In this document: positions 54,049 to 64,000 of the stretch, piece after piece
How the letters are laid out: each line of letters begins with the position of its first letter
Position numbering within the stretch: position 1 is the first letter of the stretch
NCBI GenBank assembly: GCA_000750105.3
Contig: JPHH03000028.1
Location: 62,001 to 126,000 of the forward strand
Length of the DNA: 64,000 nt
Direction of reading: 5' to 3'
Origin: Tolypocladium sp. Sup5 PDA-1
Lineage: Eukaryota > Ascomycota > Sordariomycetes > Hypocreales > Ophiocordycipitaceae
Program-made: the position numbers and the translations under genes
The notes under the pieces: model-generated
What the model saw: only the letters and a program-made list of their open reading frames with translations
Told to the model about the DNA's origin: nothing
The model's database searches: none

Positions 54049-54314
54049 ATGTGCTAGGCGATGACTCAAACTTCTCAACAACATCCCTTCGTGTTGTCCA
54101 AGATATCCGGTGATGTGAGTTGACTCCCTTTCAATCTCGGCATCGACCATTGCTTAACTCCAGCTGGCTGATGATTCATGCAAGCAGATTGTAAACTTTA
54201 TTTCAGACAGCACGCTGCACCAGGCGTCTTGTTTGTTCACTTCATCCCAGCGCCAATTCTGCCCCCCTCAGCGCAGATATCCAAGGGCCGCAACACATCT
54301 GATCAAACGCAAAG

Positions 54315-55216
54315 ATGTCCCCTCCGACGGACCGCAAGCAGATCCTCGCCAACCTACGCGCTCAGATCTCGGCCGGGAAGCCCATCGTCGGCGCTGGCGC
54401 TGGAATCGGGCTCTCGGCAAAATTCATAGAAGCTGGAGGCGGTGACTTGATCATCATCTATAACAGTGGCCGCTTTCGCATGGCCGGTCGAGGATCGCTG
54501 GCTGGTCTGATGCCATATGGAAATGCCAACGACGTTGTTTTAGACATGGTACGAGCCGAACCCGCCTTGGCCTTGTGCACGTCTCATTCACGTTGCTAAT
54601 AGCGACCCAGGCCAACGAAGTGCTCCCTGTGGTGAAGCATACGCCTGTCATTGCTGGTGTTTGCGGCACCGATCCCTTCCGCAACATTCCGGCGTTCCTG
54701 AAGCAGCTGCGAGACTTGGGTTTCGCAGGTGTCCAGAACTTCCCGACGGTAGGGCTCATCGACGGGCAGTTCCGCGCCAACCTCGAGGAGACGGGCATGT
54801 CGTACGACCTGGAGGTGGACATGGTGCGCGTCGCCCACTCTCTGGACTTGCTCACGACGCCGTACGTGTTCAGCGTTGAGGAGAGCAAGAAGATGACCAG
54901 CGCGGGCGCGGATGTCCTCGTTGCGCACATGGGGTTGACAACCAGCGGCTCGATTGGCGCTTCATCGGGGAAGAGCATCGACGAGTGCGTCACTCTCATC
55001 CAGGAGATACGGGACGCGGCCGTGGAGATCAACCCCGAGGTCATGGTGCTATGTCACGGTGGACCCATCGCCGCACCCGAGGATGCTGAATATGTCTTGA
55101 GCCGAACAAAGGGAGTTCATGGCTTTTACGGCGCGAGCTCCATGGAACGTTTGCCGGTGGAGGAGGCGATTACGAATATTACCAAGAGCTTCAAGGACCT
55201 GAGACCGGCGGCGTAA
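54315..55216 (+). CDS. TIM-barrel protein, phosphoenolpyruvate-hydrolase-like (PF09370 type)
   Basis: Two exons, 54315-54548 and 54611-55216 (62-base intron, phase 0), giving 279 residues. The sequence opens with a barrel strand and glycine loop (KPIVGAGAGIGLSAKFIEAG), then LIIIYNSGRFRMAGRGSLAG. Further barrel segments are TPVIAGVCGTDPF, FPTVGLIDGQFRANLEETG, VLVAHMGLTTSGSIG and VLCHGGPIAAPEDAEYV. This is the PEP-hydrolase/PEP-mutase-like TIM-barrel family that accompanies UPF0261 proteins in bacteria, plants and fungi. In tomato Tm-1 it is fused C-terminal to the UPF0261 domain. The neighbouring divergent gene supplies that partner, so a complex or shared pathway is likely. The natural substrate is unknown. 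No targeting signal is visible. Confidence 0.85.
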
Positions 55217-55875
55217 CTTATGTAGCATCCTGGAATGTAGCCCTCCAGTTCACGCCTTTGGAAAGCCTATGCCAATACCAGAATCTTGGCGCCTTGCTCC
55301 TTGGAATCGCAAGTAATCGCAAGTAGTGAAGTTGAATCACACTCCCGAGGACAGCTGCGGAGCCTCGAGCGATGCTCGGTGCGCGAAGTAATAGAGAGGA
55401 ATGGTAAGCAACTGCGGGCAACGGTAAGCAAGGGAGCAACGGTGCAACGATGGGCAACGACGAGCAACGGTGAACAACGGCAGGGATAGCGCGGAACCTC
55501 AAGGAACAGGAGAAATACGGGAAAATACAAGGTTAGAGCTTCGCACATCGGACCAGAAGACACTCGGGGTTCACGGCATTATTGAAATTTGTGCCTCGCT
55601 GTACCAGGGAGTCGCTAGTTCTATCCAGTGCTGTGAGCATTTGAGGACAGGGGAGTGAACAGCCAAGCAAAAGGCAAAGATTGGCTCTGCAAGTATGAAG
55701 GGTTCGGACAGCCTTCATCACAGAGCATGTACAACCATAGCGACCTTTTCCATTTTTGCTAAACTACCCCGGTGCCATGTCTTGTGACCCTAGTTCCTAC
55801 TCTCATCATACTCCATCTGTCCACTTCCCAATCTTGTCTCCATCGTGAAGTAAATGTCCATGTTGAATGGGTCTG
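55217..55875. other. Convergent 3' region with degenerate GCAACG repeats
   Basis: No gene seen. It contains the repeat tract listed next. Confidence 0.4.
55409..55486. repeat. Degenerate GCAACG minisatellite
   Basis: At least six close variants of GCAACGG/GCAACGA/GCAAGGG occur in about 75 bases at irregular 7-15-base spacing. Confidence 0.7.
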
Positions 55876-56352
55876 TTAGTGCTGAAGTCCCAGCATTTCG
55901 CACAAGATACGGAAGTGGGCAGACCCAATCTGCCTGCACTTCTCTTGCATCTCGGATGGGAACGCATCTTCGTGTGCGTGGACGACGGCTAGAGCTCGTT
56001 CGACGGCTCTGTCGCGGGCGAGTTGGGAGGCTATGTTGAAGGGCACATGGCGTTCAACAATGTCCTCGCCGGCATTTGCGGCAAGTTCTTCGCGGATTCG
56101 CTTGAGAGCTAGCTTAATAGCCTGGATGTTGTTGACCTCTTCGAAAGCTCGTTCGAATTCTTGCATTCCTCCTGCCGCGAGCTCCGGTCCGAGCAAAACA
56201 CGCAGTTTTTCTCGCGCGGGCATCATTATGCCTTCAACCCACTCGCTATGAGCACTTAGAAGAAGGTTGAATGCATCTTGAATCCTTCCACCGATGGGTA
56301 CACGGAATATGTCCTTCTGGTTGGATTTCTGTTTTGATGGTAAAGTATTCAT
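55876..56352 (-). CDS. Hypothetical helical protein
   Basis: 158 residues from the ATG at 56352 (MNTLPSKQKSNQKDIF), which has an AACATGAA context. A GTAAGT donor, CTAAC branch and CAG acceptor occur between about 56471 and 56398, so a 5' leader intron, or an extra N-terminal exon, is likely. The protein is highly helical: QEFERAFEEVNNIQAIKLALKR, then IVERHVPFNIASQLARDRAVER. No membrane segment, signal or known motif. I do not recognise the family. It converges on the TIM-barrel gene. Confidence 0.5.
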   Translation of the reverse strand: MNTLPSKQKSNQKDIFRVPIGGRIQDAFNLLLSAHSEWVEGIMMPAREKLRVLLGPELAAGGMQEFERAFEEVNNIQAIKLALKRIREELAANAGEDIVERHVPFNIASQLARDRAVERALAVVHAHEDAFPSEMQEKCRQIGSAHFRILCEMLGLQH

Positions 56353-57076
56353 GTTGGCTTGGTCAAACGATGCCCTCGAATGCTGGGGCTGTCTCCCAAA
56401 GGAGTTAGGACAGATCCAGCTGTTGTTGCGGTTTGCTGCTGTTGTGGAAGAGCACTTACTTGTTGTGGAGGCAGCTGTTGGCAACTCTCGGGTGGGAGGT
56501 CTCGTGGATGGTCGTTGACAGAGACTTGGGAGCAGGTCACAGAGTCAACGGCAATGTGTGACTGTGGCCCTGGAGACTCTTGGCAGTGAAGAGAGAAGGA
56601 AATCGGTTGGGGTGACGGACGGAAAGGCTCCCGCTTAAATACCCGAGTATGTGCAGTGCAGTGAATCACTCGAGCTGGGTGAAGTGAATGTCGTTTGCAT
56701 GCCGCGACCCCCACGCTTACTAGACATTTGTGGGAAGCATCAGTGACTTTCCTGGATCTCCTTTTGTGACCAAACACTCGGCTACATTCAGCTTTTCTTC
56801 TTTTCGTCAAATCACTTGTAGACGGTTCGACAAACTAACATGCAGATGTACCGTGATAGCCCGTGTCGTCAACATTGCACTTCTATTGGCCTATTCTGTT
56901 ACGTACAACTCAAAAGGCCAGCGGCCATCAAAGCTCAGTCGCCCATAGCGTAGCCAATAGTCGAGATGCAAACACGAAGACAGGGCTGAAATGTTCCAAG
57001 TACATGCATACCCCTCGATCCCATGTACATGTAATCGCGTCCGGGCGGCACGGTAGTCGCCTTCAGGAGTCAGCAT
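56353..57076. other. Upstream region of the hypothetical gene
   Basis: Probably contains its leader exon (before 56471) and promoter. Otherwise nothing recognised between it and the end of the sphingomyelinase-like gene. Confidence 0.35.
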
Positions 57077-59459
57077 TTACAAGGCCAGAGCACCAAGAGC
57101 AAGCATGGCGAGGATGCCGATAGAGCCAACACCAGCGGCGCCGCCCGTCTTTGTTGGGCCAGTTCCAGTGGGAGCAGCACTGTTACTGGAAGGGCTGGTG
57201 CTGGAATTGGTGGTTGCAGGACAGTCCGCATCCGCAGTCTCAGTGGGAGCGCCAGTTTCGGTGGTATTAGCAGTCCCGGTAGGCTTTGCGGTCTCAGTTC
57301 GTTTGTAGGGCTGCATTGTTGCCCCCTCGGCCAGGAAGTGGTCTTGGAGCAGCTCGAGCAGATCCTCCCTCGTAGCCAGCGCACTGAACATCTCCATAGG
57401 TACCGAGACGCCGCAGTCGTCATGCTCCGCGTGGTGATGACTCTCGGTCCTCTTGGAGAAGTTGACTCCAGGTTTGGGGACGTTGCAGTTGTCCTGGCTC
57501 CTTGCGGCGCGTAGCTGACAGATCTCCTCTTTCTGGCAATCCGACCTGCACAACGTGTCGTCCTTCCAGCCTCGGCTCTTGCGCGACATGTAAGCATCGA
57601 AGAGGTCCTGTTTGGACTCGAATGCCTCGGTTACATTATGCCAAAAGGCAGGCGTAAGCTCGGCCTTGGGGTCTGTCAGGGGAGGGGAAAGGGCGGGACC
57701 ATATGCTTCCTTTGCACTGTAGTATTTCTTCCATACCGGGCCGGTAGTTTGGAAAGCCTTGTTGGCCATGTCGGCAATATACGTCGTCGCATCCAGGACG
57801 GCGAAAGTGACGGGATCGACGTCGTAAACCCGGAATGAGGGCATCCCAGAGGTCGGCGTCAGGGACGGACAAATGTATGACATCGCCGTGGCTTTCTCGT
57901 GTGTTCGATGGGAATAGTCTGAGTAGCTGATTTCGAAGTGGTCGACGTGAGTATGGCCGAAGAACATGGCCTTGATGGTTGAGGAGTAGCGATTGACAAC
58001 CTGATCCAGATAATTGGATCCGTTGGGCAGCGCGTCTTTCTCTCCAAACGGCATGTGTCCAATTATATATACGCTCTCCCCAGCCTTTTCGGCCGCATCA
58101 AGCTCCTTTACGAGCCAGGCGATTTGACCGTTGGGATCTCTTTCAAATTCCTTCTGATAGAGCACAAAGTTGAACTGGTAGTAGATGTTCGTGTTAAGCG
58201 AGATGATGCGTAGGTTTCCCTTCGGATACTTGGCTGAATAGGCACCCAGTGCCTTGGCCTCTTCGGATGCTTCGCTGCCGATCCAGCGCGACCACTGGTC
58301 CGAGAGAGCATTGTACACCCACTGGGAGTCATTGCCGAGTGAGTTTGGCTGGAAAATATTGGCTGGGTGTGCTTCATGGTTGCCGGCAGTTCCGTAGACG
58401 AGTTTCAAGTACTCATTCATGTTTCCATAAGCGTCTCCAACTAAGCACAGGTTAGCACGAAGACTGCATGGAAACGGCAAGGCCAGACTGACTTTCTGCC
58501 TCATTGTACGGTCTGGAAGTATTGAACAAAGAATGATCCACGATGTCTCCAGTAAAGAGGGTGAAGGCTGCATCAGGAAACATATCCTTGATGGCCTTGT
58601 ACATGCTCTGCTCCAAGGTAACAGGCACATCGCAATTATGGTCGCCATTGGGCCCCGCAGGTGACTTTGTCTTGCCTGGGGCGTCGTCTTTCGTGTAGGG
58701 CCTACACTCAACTATTAGCGGCTCAATTTGCAACCACCGTCCGAGGAGTAAACTCACCTGCAGCATGTGGGCTTTTTGCACTGGGTGCTGGACCCTTCGA
58801 CATAGAGAGGGTCTATATGAATGTCCGAGTAATGTATCACCTTGATCGGGTCCTTGCCGCTGGGTGAAACAGGCTGGCTATTGCAAGGTTTTCGAGAGGG
58901 AAACTCCACTGCCCATTTGTCCACCGCAGGGATGTCGCATACTCCCAAGAAGGTGACGCAGAATTGTTCCGAAGTCTTGGAACCAATTTCCATGGTCTTG
59001 ATTATGTCTGCGATGATTGGCCCTTCGCGCGCGATGACTCCGTCGCAATATTCATCGTCATATGACTTTTTTTGGATTGTCAGCGCACAGGAACTATTTC
59101 CAGGTCTGGAGCTATACTTACCGTCCCGGCCTCGCAGAGCTTTTTACCAAGATCCAGAAACACGGCATTTCCCTCTGCGGTGAGGCTCTTCAACACACGC
59201 AGGATGCTCTGACACCATCATGTCAGCTGCGAGTCTTTCCTGTGTTGCGGGGGAGGAAGCCGACCTGGCAGCCACTACAGGATGAAATATCACCCAGCGC
59301 ACTGCGAGTCTCGCCGGCCCAGGTCCTGGCCTCCAGGGACCTCTGGAGCAGCTCGTGTTCTTGGGGCGTCGCATCCTGGCGCTGCGAGACGGCAGCCCCA
59401 AAGCCGATGGGGCAAACAGCCAGCAGCTGTACCAGAGATGGTAGAGAGAGTGGATGCAT
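57077..59459 (-). CDS. GPI-anchored acid-sphingomyelinase-like phosphodiesterase
   Basis: Five exons: 59459-59265, 59208-59122, 59065-58758, 58701-58493 and 58440-57077. The product has 720 residues. It starts with a signal peptide (LVQLLAVCPIGFGAA). Cysteines before the catalytic part (CSGC, KKLCEAG, FCVTFLGVCD) suggest a saposin-B-like lipid-binding domain. The metallophosphoesterase motifs are all present: SDIHIDPLY, FTGDIVDH, GTAGNHEAHP, IIGHMPFG and FFGHTHVDHF. A Ser/Thr-rich stalk and a hydrophobic end (GVGSIGILAMLALGALAL) indicate a GPI anchor. It should hydrolyse sphingomyelin-type or related phosphodiesters outside the cell, though fungal substrates are uncertain. Donor sites GTCGGC (exon 1) and GTCAGT (exon 4) are weak, so the N-terminal structure is the least sure. 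Confidence 0.85.
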
Positions 59460-60493
59460 TCTCCTTGGTGATGGAAGTCGGCGGGAGCTCCTCTCGACGT
59501 TGCCTTTGTCGCCGGCCGAGGAGGCGCCGCCTATTTACCTGTATGCATGCCCGGGGCCAAGATCGGCTCGCAAACAATCTCGCTTATAAGTTCAAGTGTG
59601 ACGCTGGCGGCGGGCCTCAACCCCATCTTTTAGCTTGCCGCATTCGGCTGCGGGGCCGAGGCTATACACAAACTATGGGACTTTCGCCGTCGATGCCAAG
59701 GATCTTGACGTTGACAGTGAATTCAGCTGGTTCCATACAAACCATGCACTTTCCCCTGCCCCTCACGCCATCATATCCACAGTGCGGGGGCGGAAACAAG
59801 CATGTTGGGGAAACGGGCGCCAGGAACAGATGCATCGACACGGTCTCGTGCCAGTTATGCATGGGTAGGGTTGAGTCGAACCGAAACATCCGCGGTCAAT
59901 ATCTGACATGGCTTGTGACTCTAGGACGGTCCCACCCTTCAATATTGATCTGCATTTTCGAACCCATCGAGCGATCGAGGTGTTGTTGTACGGGTTAGAA
60001 AAACTACGGATTCGCCTGTATGTTCTCTATCCGCAGTCACCCCTCACGCAGCTCACAGCTGACTGGATGAGCGGAAAATCCCAGAGCAATGGCTTATAAA
60101 AAGGATTCTATTGCCAATCGTTTGTTGGCTCAACTACGGAGTACCTCTCGCAGCAAAGACCCTACTCGACCGGCTTCTGTACCCAAAAAGTGATGGGCCA
60201 CGGTAGACATCCCCATGCGCACATTTCAGTCTGGGTCAGAGTGGCCAAAAGCATCAGTGCGAGACTTGCAGTTGGTACAAGAGGGACAAGTTTATTTGGC
60301 TTTCATCTTCATGTGCCTGAACCATATAAGTTCAAGCACCAGGCTAGGCCGTTGGTGCCCATGGTTGATCTTAAGATTGCCTGGCACCACGGCATCATCG
60401 CTTTGGCGAAACGGTTGCACGTGGTATATCGCCGCTGGTGGTAGACACTCTCCAGTCGAAAACAATCCTGGCGGCCAAGGTATGCACTCTGTG
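59460..60493. other. Intergenic, nothing recognised
   Basis: Upstream region of the sphingomyelinase-like gene, then sequence with short, unrelated open frames. Confidence 0.35.
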
Positions 60494-60800
60494 TCAGGGT
60501 GTCGCTAGCAACGGCCAAAAGGCGATCTGGGAGTGTATGGCATCCTTTGTGTCGGGGTCTTCACTGCCTTGCAGCCACCCGTCGGCGGCCTTACCTGGAA
60601 CATATTCCATGACAATAAAAGACCTGTAGCCCCAGTTGATGCTGGGGCCATTGCGCATCTCGCAAGCGTAGAAGATGGCCGGAGCTCTGACTGGCGACTG
60701 GAGGCGTCTCAGCTCTAAATGCGCCATCGTTTGCGCCGCTACCTCGTTCCAGGTCACTGAGCGGCCGCACTTGATCCAGAAAACAGGTGCTTCCGGCGGA
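60494..60800 (-). pseudogene. APH/kinase-like fragment
   Basis: The minus-strand frame encodes VTWNEVAAQTMAHLELRRL, a linker and SFIVMEYVPGKAADGWL. This is the helix, then hinge, of fungal APH-like kinases. It stops at 60494 without a catalytic loop. The sequence beyond continues the theme weakly with stops. A truncated relic is the best reading. Confidence 0.45.
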
Positions 60801-61934
60801 CAGGCGAGCCCATGTTGTAGCCTCTTGGATGCACCCAGTTCGAGAGGCTCGGCGGGACTGGGAATGCACGGACTGCCAGGAGAGCTAGCAGTCCGTGGTG
60901 CTCCCTCGTCATGTAAACCGGCGCCGGAGACTCCATGACAAGATGATTATGGAGTTAACGCAGTGCTGAGGAGGCTTTGCTGGTCAAGGTGAGGTTGCAG
61001 GAGAAGGTCAACAAACGAGGGATTGTTAGTTGGTGGTTTACTACTCCACGTGATGCGCGCCAAACACGCTTGACAGGAGACAAGTAGCGCCCAGCAGCCC
61101 ACTAACATATCGCCTTAAATATAATAATTATATCAAGTTTTATAAAGTAATACAATAGCTGTGGCCCGCGAAGCAAGGCTAGGGACCAGCTACTCTACCA
61201 CAAGATGCCTGGCGGATTTGTTCCCCATAGGACCTGACGACGTCAAAGAGAGGGAGACCTTATATGTGTAATGATTGCTACATGTTATAATTGCTTGCCA
61301 AACATCGTCTCTGTCATCAACGACAAAGATGATGAAAGGGTTCGTCAACTCCGTCTTGGACTCGTACCGTATTCTCCTCATCCATTCTTCCTCTTCCCAT
61401 TGCTAGATGACTTGACTTTGCCTTCTTGTCCTTTGCTGGAACTATTCCCATCAAACCATGCCACAGAACCCTCCGCCTTCAGAAAGGACCGAACCTTTGA
61501 CGAATCACGGCCTCGATGTATTGGGTAATTACCATATTTTGAACCTCCCACTACCCGCGATTAGAAATTGAAGTCTACAGGCAGGGGGCTCTCTTGAGTG
61601 AGGCTCTAATTCATGCCGCTGACCAGATATGATCTTCTGGACAGGGTGGCCGTCCTACTTGGCCCGAACCTTTTGTAATACAGACTGAAAAGGACGTCGA
61701 GAACTTACAAACGCCACGGAAAAAAGTCCCTGGCATATATAGACCGCAGACATGATCTCTTCGGCTCGTTCGACCTCGGTTTGCGCCGATCATGGTTATA
61801 TTAGGTTCATTTTCGTGTTGGATTGAACGAGCGTCGTAGCCTTTCAAAATTACTACAAGCATGTACACAATAAACGAAAGCACCACCATCCCTAACACAC
61901 CAAACATCGTCATCGCATTACCGTTCTTTCCCAC
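60801..61934. other. Intergenic downstream of the oligopeptide transporter
   Basis: Contains AT-rich sequence near 61110-61160. A minus-strand frame (61611-61934) directly extends the transporter frame past its stop; see findings. No gene called. Confidence 0.35.
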
Positions 61935-64000
61935 CTAGTACCACGAGTCGGGACCGAAGTATCCCTTAGCAGGTAGTTTCGGGAGCAAAGCAGTCTGGCC
62001 GGCCCCGCCGTCAATTGTGTTCGTGAGCACATTGTTACCCCACCAGTTGACCGTTTGAGGATGATACTGTACGGCGAAGAAGATGATGATGCCAGAGAAT
62101 GCGACGCCACCAGTGAGTGCGGCCGAGAGGACATAGTTGTACTTCTCCCACCACGCGGTCTTGTACCTCTTAAGGTAGTACATGAAGGCGAAGGAGAAGT
62201 AGAAACCGCCGGTGAAGTAAGTGAGGTTGGTTGGTGCCCATAGCAGCATTCCGTTTAGAACGAGCGACGGGTGCACGTGCTTGAGCCAAGAAATAGGCGT
62301 GAAGATGACGGCATTGACCGGCTTGAAAATGGTGGCAGGCAATGCAGCTCTGCACGCCTGGCGGATGTGTGACCCGAAACGCTTGGTGGTCCACCAAACG
62401 AGGGAGAGGAGGAAGCCCAGCAGGAAACAATATTTGATGGACGGATAGATCTGGGTGAAGATTCTGTTTGGACCGATAGCGCCCTACGATACTGTCAGTG
62501 CTCTGATACGGCTAGAAGTTGATGGAAGTGATATCAAAGATTCCGGGTGTCCAGGCAAAGCATAGCCAACTATCAGTTCCGTGACGACGTTCAAACCTTC
62601 AGTTGTGCCTGAGATCGCGTAGAGATAGGACATGGGAATAAGAAACACCAAGTTGAGGCCAATCACGAAAAAGATTGTCCAGACAGGGGTGTTGAGCTGA
62701 GGCCAGTGGCTCACGACGATTATCGCGAAGATGAAGGCAACGAGGGCGATCATCAAGAACCACCAGTCCGGAACCTCAGGATAATTGCGCATCAGCTTCG
62801 TGAACGGGTCATCAAACCCGTCATAGATTGAGGTCTCGTCATTCAGGATGTCGTACAAATTTCGACCGGCCTGGCGCACGTTACCCCTGGCAAGCGACGA
62901 GGTTGCATTTTTTAGACCGACGAAGAGCTTCTTAATTGATGAGAGAGCAGCAGTCATCGTCGATTTGTAAGCCTTGAGAAGTGGTCGCCAAGCATCAAGG
63001 ATGATGAATACCATCGTGAGCGGGTAGAAGGCAAAGAATGCACCATAAAGGACCAGGTTTCCAGCACTGTAGAAAGCGGGAGAGTAAGCCTTGTAGGCAT
63101 CCTCGTTGAGGATTCCATTATCAGGATTGACGACCTTCGTAATATTGTACGGGTTGCCGGTGTTGTCGTAGATGCCGGACGAATTGGGAGGGAGATACGC
63201 CGTCCACTTGGTATTGGTAAAGTACAATGCGATGATAATTAAGCCGCCCAAAATTGTGCCGAGAAACTGTTGAGTGAATGCAAAGAAGGGATACGCAAGA
63301 GGCTGCGAATACGTGGAGAGCACATTCCAATCGAAAGTTGAAATGGGATTGAAACCAAGGCCCATTTGGGAACCCATGATGGCGTTCAGCTTGAAGTTGT
63401 TGGGCGAGATCCATGTCATCCATGCGAATAAGCTTAGGGCGGGAAAAATAAAGTCCGGGAGCCAAAAGTAGACGAACATGCAGCCAAAAACGATGAAGAA
63501 GAACCTGTACCGCGACAGGCTCCAGCCGTGCACTGTTTCCCTCTTTTCAGACACCAATAGCGCTCTGTTTAGTGCCAAGGTAGGCAAGATGCTGGGCCAC
63601 AACGCTTCTACTGGGTAGACAACGAAGCGGCGGAGCAGACCGGAAAACCCAAGACCCATGAGCTGGGTAGACAGCAGGAGCAGAATACCGTAGCCAGGGG
63701 TAAGCCATTGGTCCTTGTAGTAGACGGTCTGGGTCTGGATGTTCCAGAAGCAATATGCGGAAGTAAGACCAACATCGACGATGATGGTAGAAAGCATCTG
63801 TTCTTTGTACGACCATGGGCCGGGATTAAGCGAGATTCTTTTGCCGCCGACAGTGAAGCCCCAGTCCGGCAGAACCAATGCAAGGAAGGTTCCGCATGGA
63901 TAGAGAAGGATTTGCGCAACGGCAGATGATAAGGTGATTTGAGGAAAGCGCGAATTGAACAATGAATTGGTGAATTGGGCGAGAATGGCCCATATGTAGC
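61935..64000 (-). pseudogene. OPT-family oligopeptide transporter with internal deletion, 5' end off the window
   Basis: The gene enters from the right edge in frame and has OPT landmarks: NSRFPQITLSSAVAQILLYP, the PVEALWPSILPTLALNRALL block, GLGFNPISTFDWN, PVWTIFFVIGLNLVFLIPMSYLYAISGTTEGLN, and ELIVGYALPGHPE near 62560. It then runs 19 codons into unrelated sequence and a TAG (62484-62486). The frame resumes at once with GAIGPNRIFTQIYPSIKYC and continues to the normal C-terminus (GYFGPDSWY, stop 61935). Intact relatives have roughly 90 residues between the GHPE and IGP blocks, including a KIPPRA segment. The bridging DNA resembles an intron tail (CTGAC branch, GTAG acceptor). A deletion from exon into intron best explains this. 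Confidence 0.8.

Larger units (their letters stand above)
53441..54314. promoter_or_regulatory. Divergent promoter region of the Tm-1-like / TIM-barrel pair
   Basis: An 874-base spacer between divergent starts. It carries two copies of a 62-base element (listed separately). The minus-strand open frame at 53608-54150 spans both and is judged non-coding. Confidence 0.5.

Noticed and set aside
53608..54150. 180-codon minus-strand frame in the divergent promoter
   Set aside because: It spans both copies of the 62-bp repeat and shows no protein motif; regulatory sequence is more likely.
62484..62571. Interpretation of the transporter gap as an ordinary intron
   Set aside because: No GT donor at the break and a conserved block of about 90 residues is missing, so simple splicing cannot restore the family sequence.

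Overview
The window reads as nuclear DNA of a filamentous ascomycete, most likely a sordariomycete and plausibly Hypocreales. Genes are split by short introns (about 50-100 bases) with GT-AG borders and CTAAC/CTGAC branch motifs. Families typical of these fungi are present: a Zn2Cys6 regulator with its fungal domain, Mzm1, Mcp1, DUF3632, fungus-type protein kinases and GPI-anchored secreted enzymes. The order-level placement is inference; no marker sequence was compared. No rRNA, tRNA, CRISPR or complete transposon was recognised.

Left flank (1-5.3 kb): an MBL-fold hydrolase, a secreted six-hairpin/polysaccharide-lyase-like protein and a possible gene fragment. Core block (5.3-31.2 kb): a dense run of intact, mostly housekeeping genes. 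They are an Mpv17/PMP22 membrane protein, a SET protein with a signal peptide, a PARP-like ADP-ribosyltransferase, ERG6, SLT11/ECM2, MZM1, zuotin, a full-size ABCB transporter, a divergent Zn2Cys6 regulator, a U1-like zinc-finger protein, an Mcp1-like protein, an F-box protein and a DUF3632 protein. ERG6/SLT11, MZM1/zuotin, the ABC transporter/regulator pair and the zinc-finger/Mcp1 pair are divergent and probably share promoter regions.

Accessory part (31.2-64 kb): gene density falls and decay signs rise. It holds a small secreted RNase T1-fold protein that appears to lack both catalytic histidines, a kinase-like protein beside a frameshifted kinase-associated gene, a SWIRM protein, and about 5.5 kb without a convincing gene. 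A graveyard at 45.5-50 kb contains a Tse2-like ADP-ribosyltransferase gene with a missing splice acceptor, a C2H2 zinc-finger remnant, a frameshifted unknown gene, a shuffled copy of two genes lying 4-6 kb away, and an aminoglycoside-phosphotransferase-like fragment. Intact genes resume with a GPI-anchored GH5 endoglucanase, a divergent pair encoding a Tm-1-like (UPF0261) protein and its TIM-barrel partner, a hypothetical protein, a GPI-anchored acid-sphingomyelinase-like enzyme and, at the edge, an oligopeptide transporter with a conserved segment deleted.

Several repeats differ by CpA-to-TpA transitions, as expected if repeat-induced point mutation has acted. The two most interesting items are the catalytically degenerate RNase-fold secreted protein and the divergent Tm-1-like/TIM-barrel pair, whose two domains form one polypeptide in tomato Tm-1 and whose shared promoter carries a duplicated 62-bp element.
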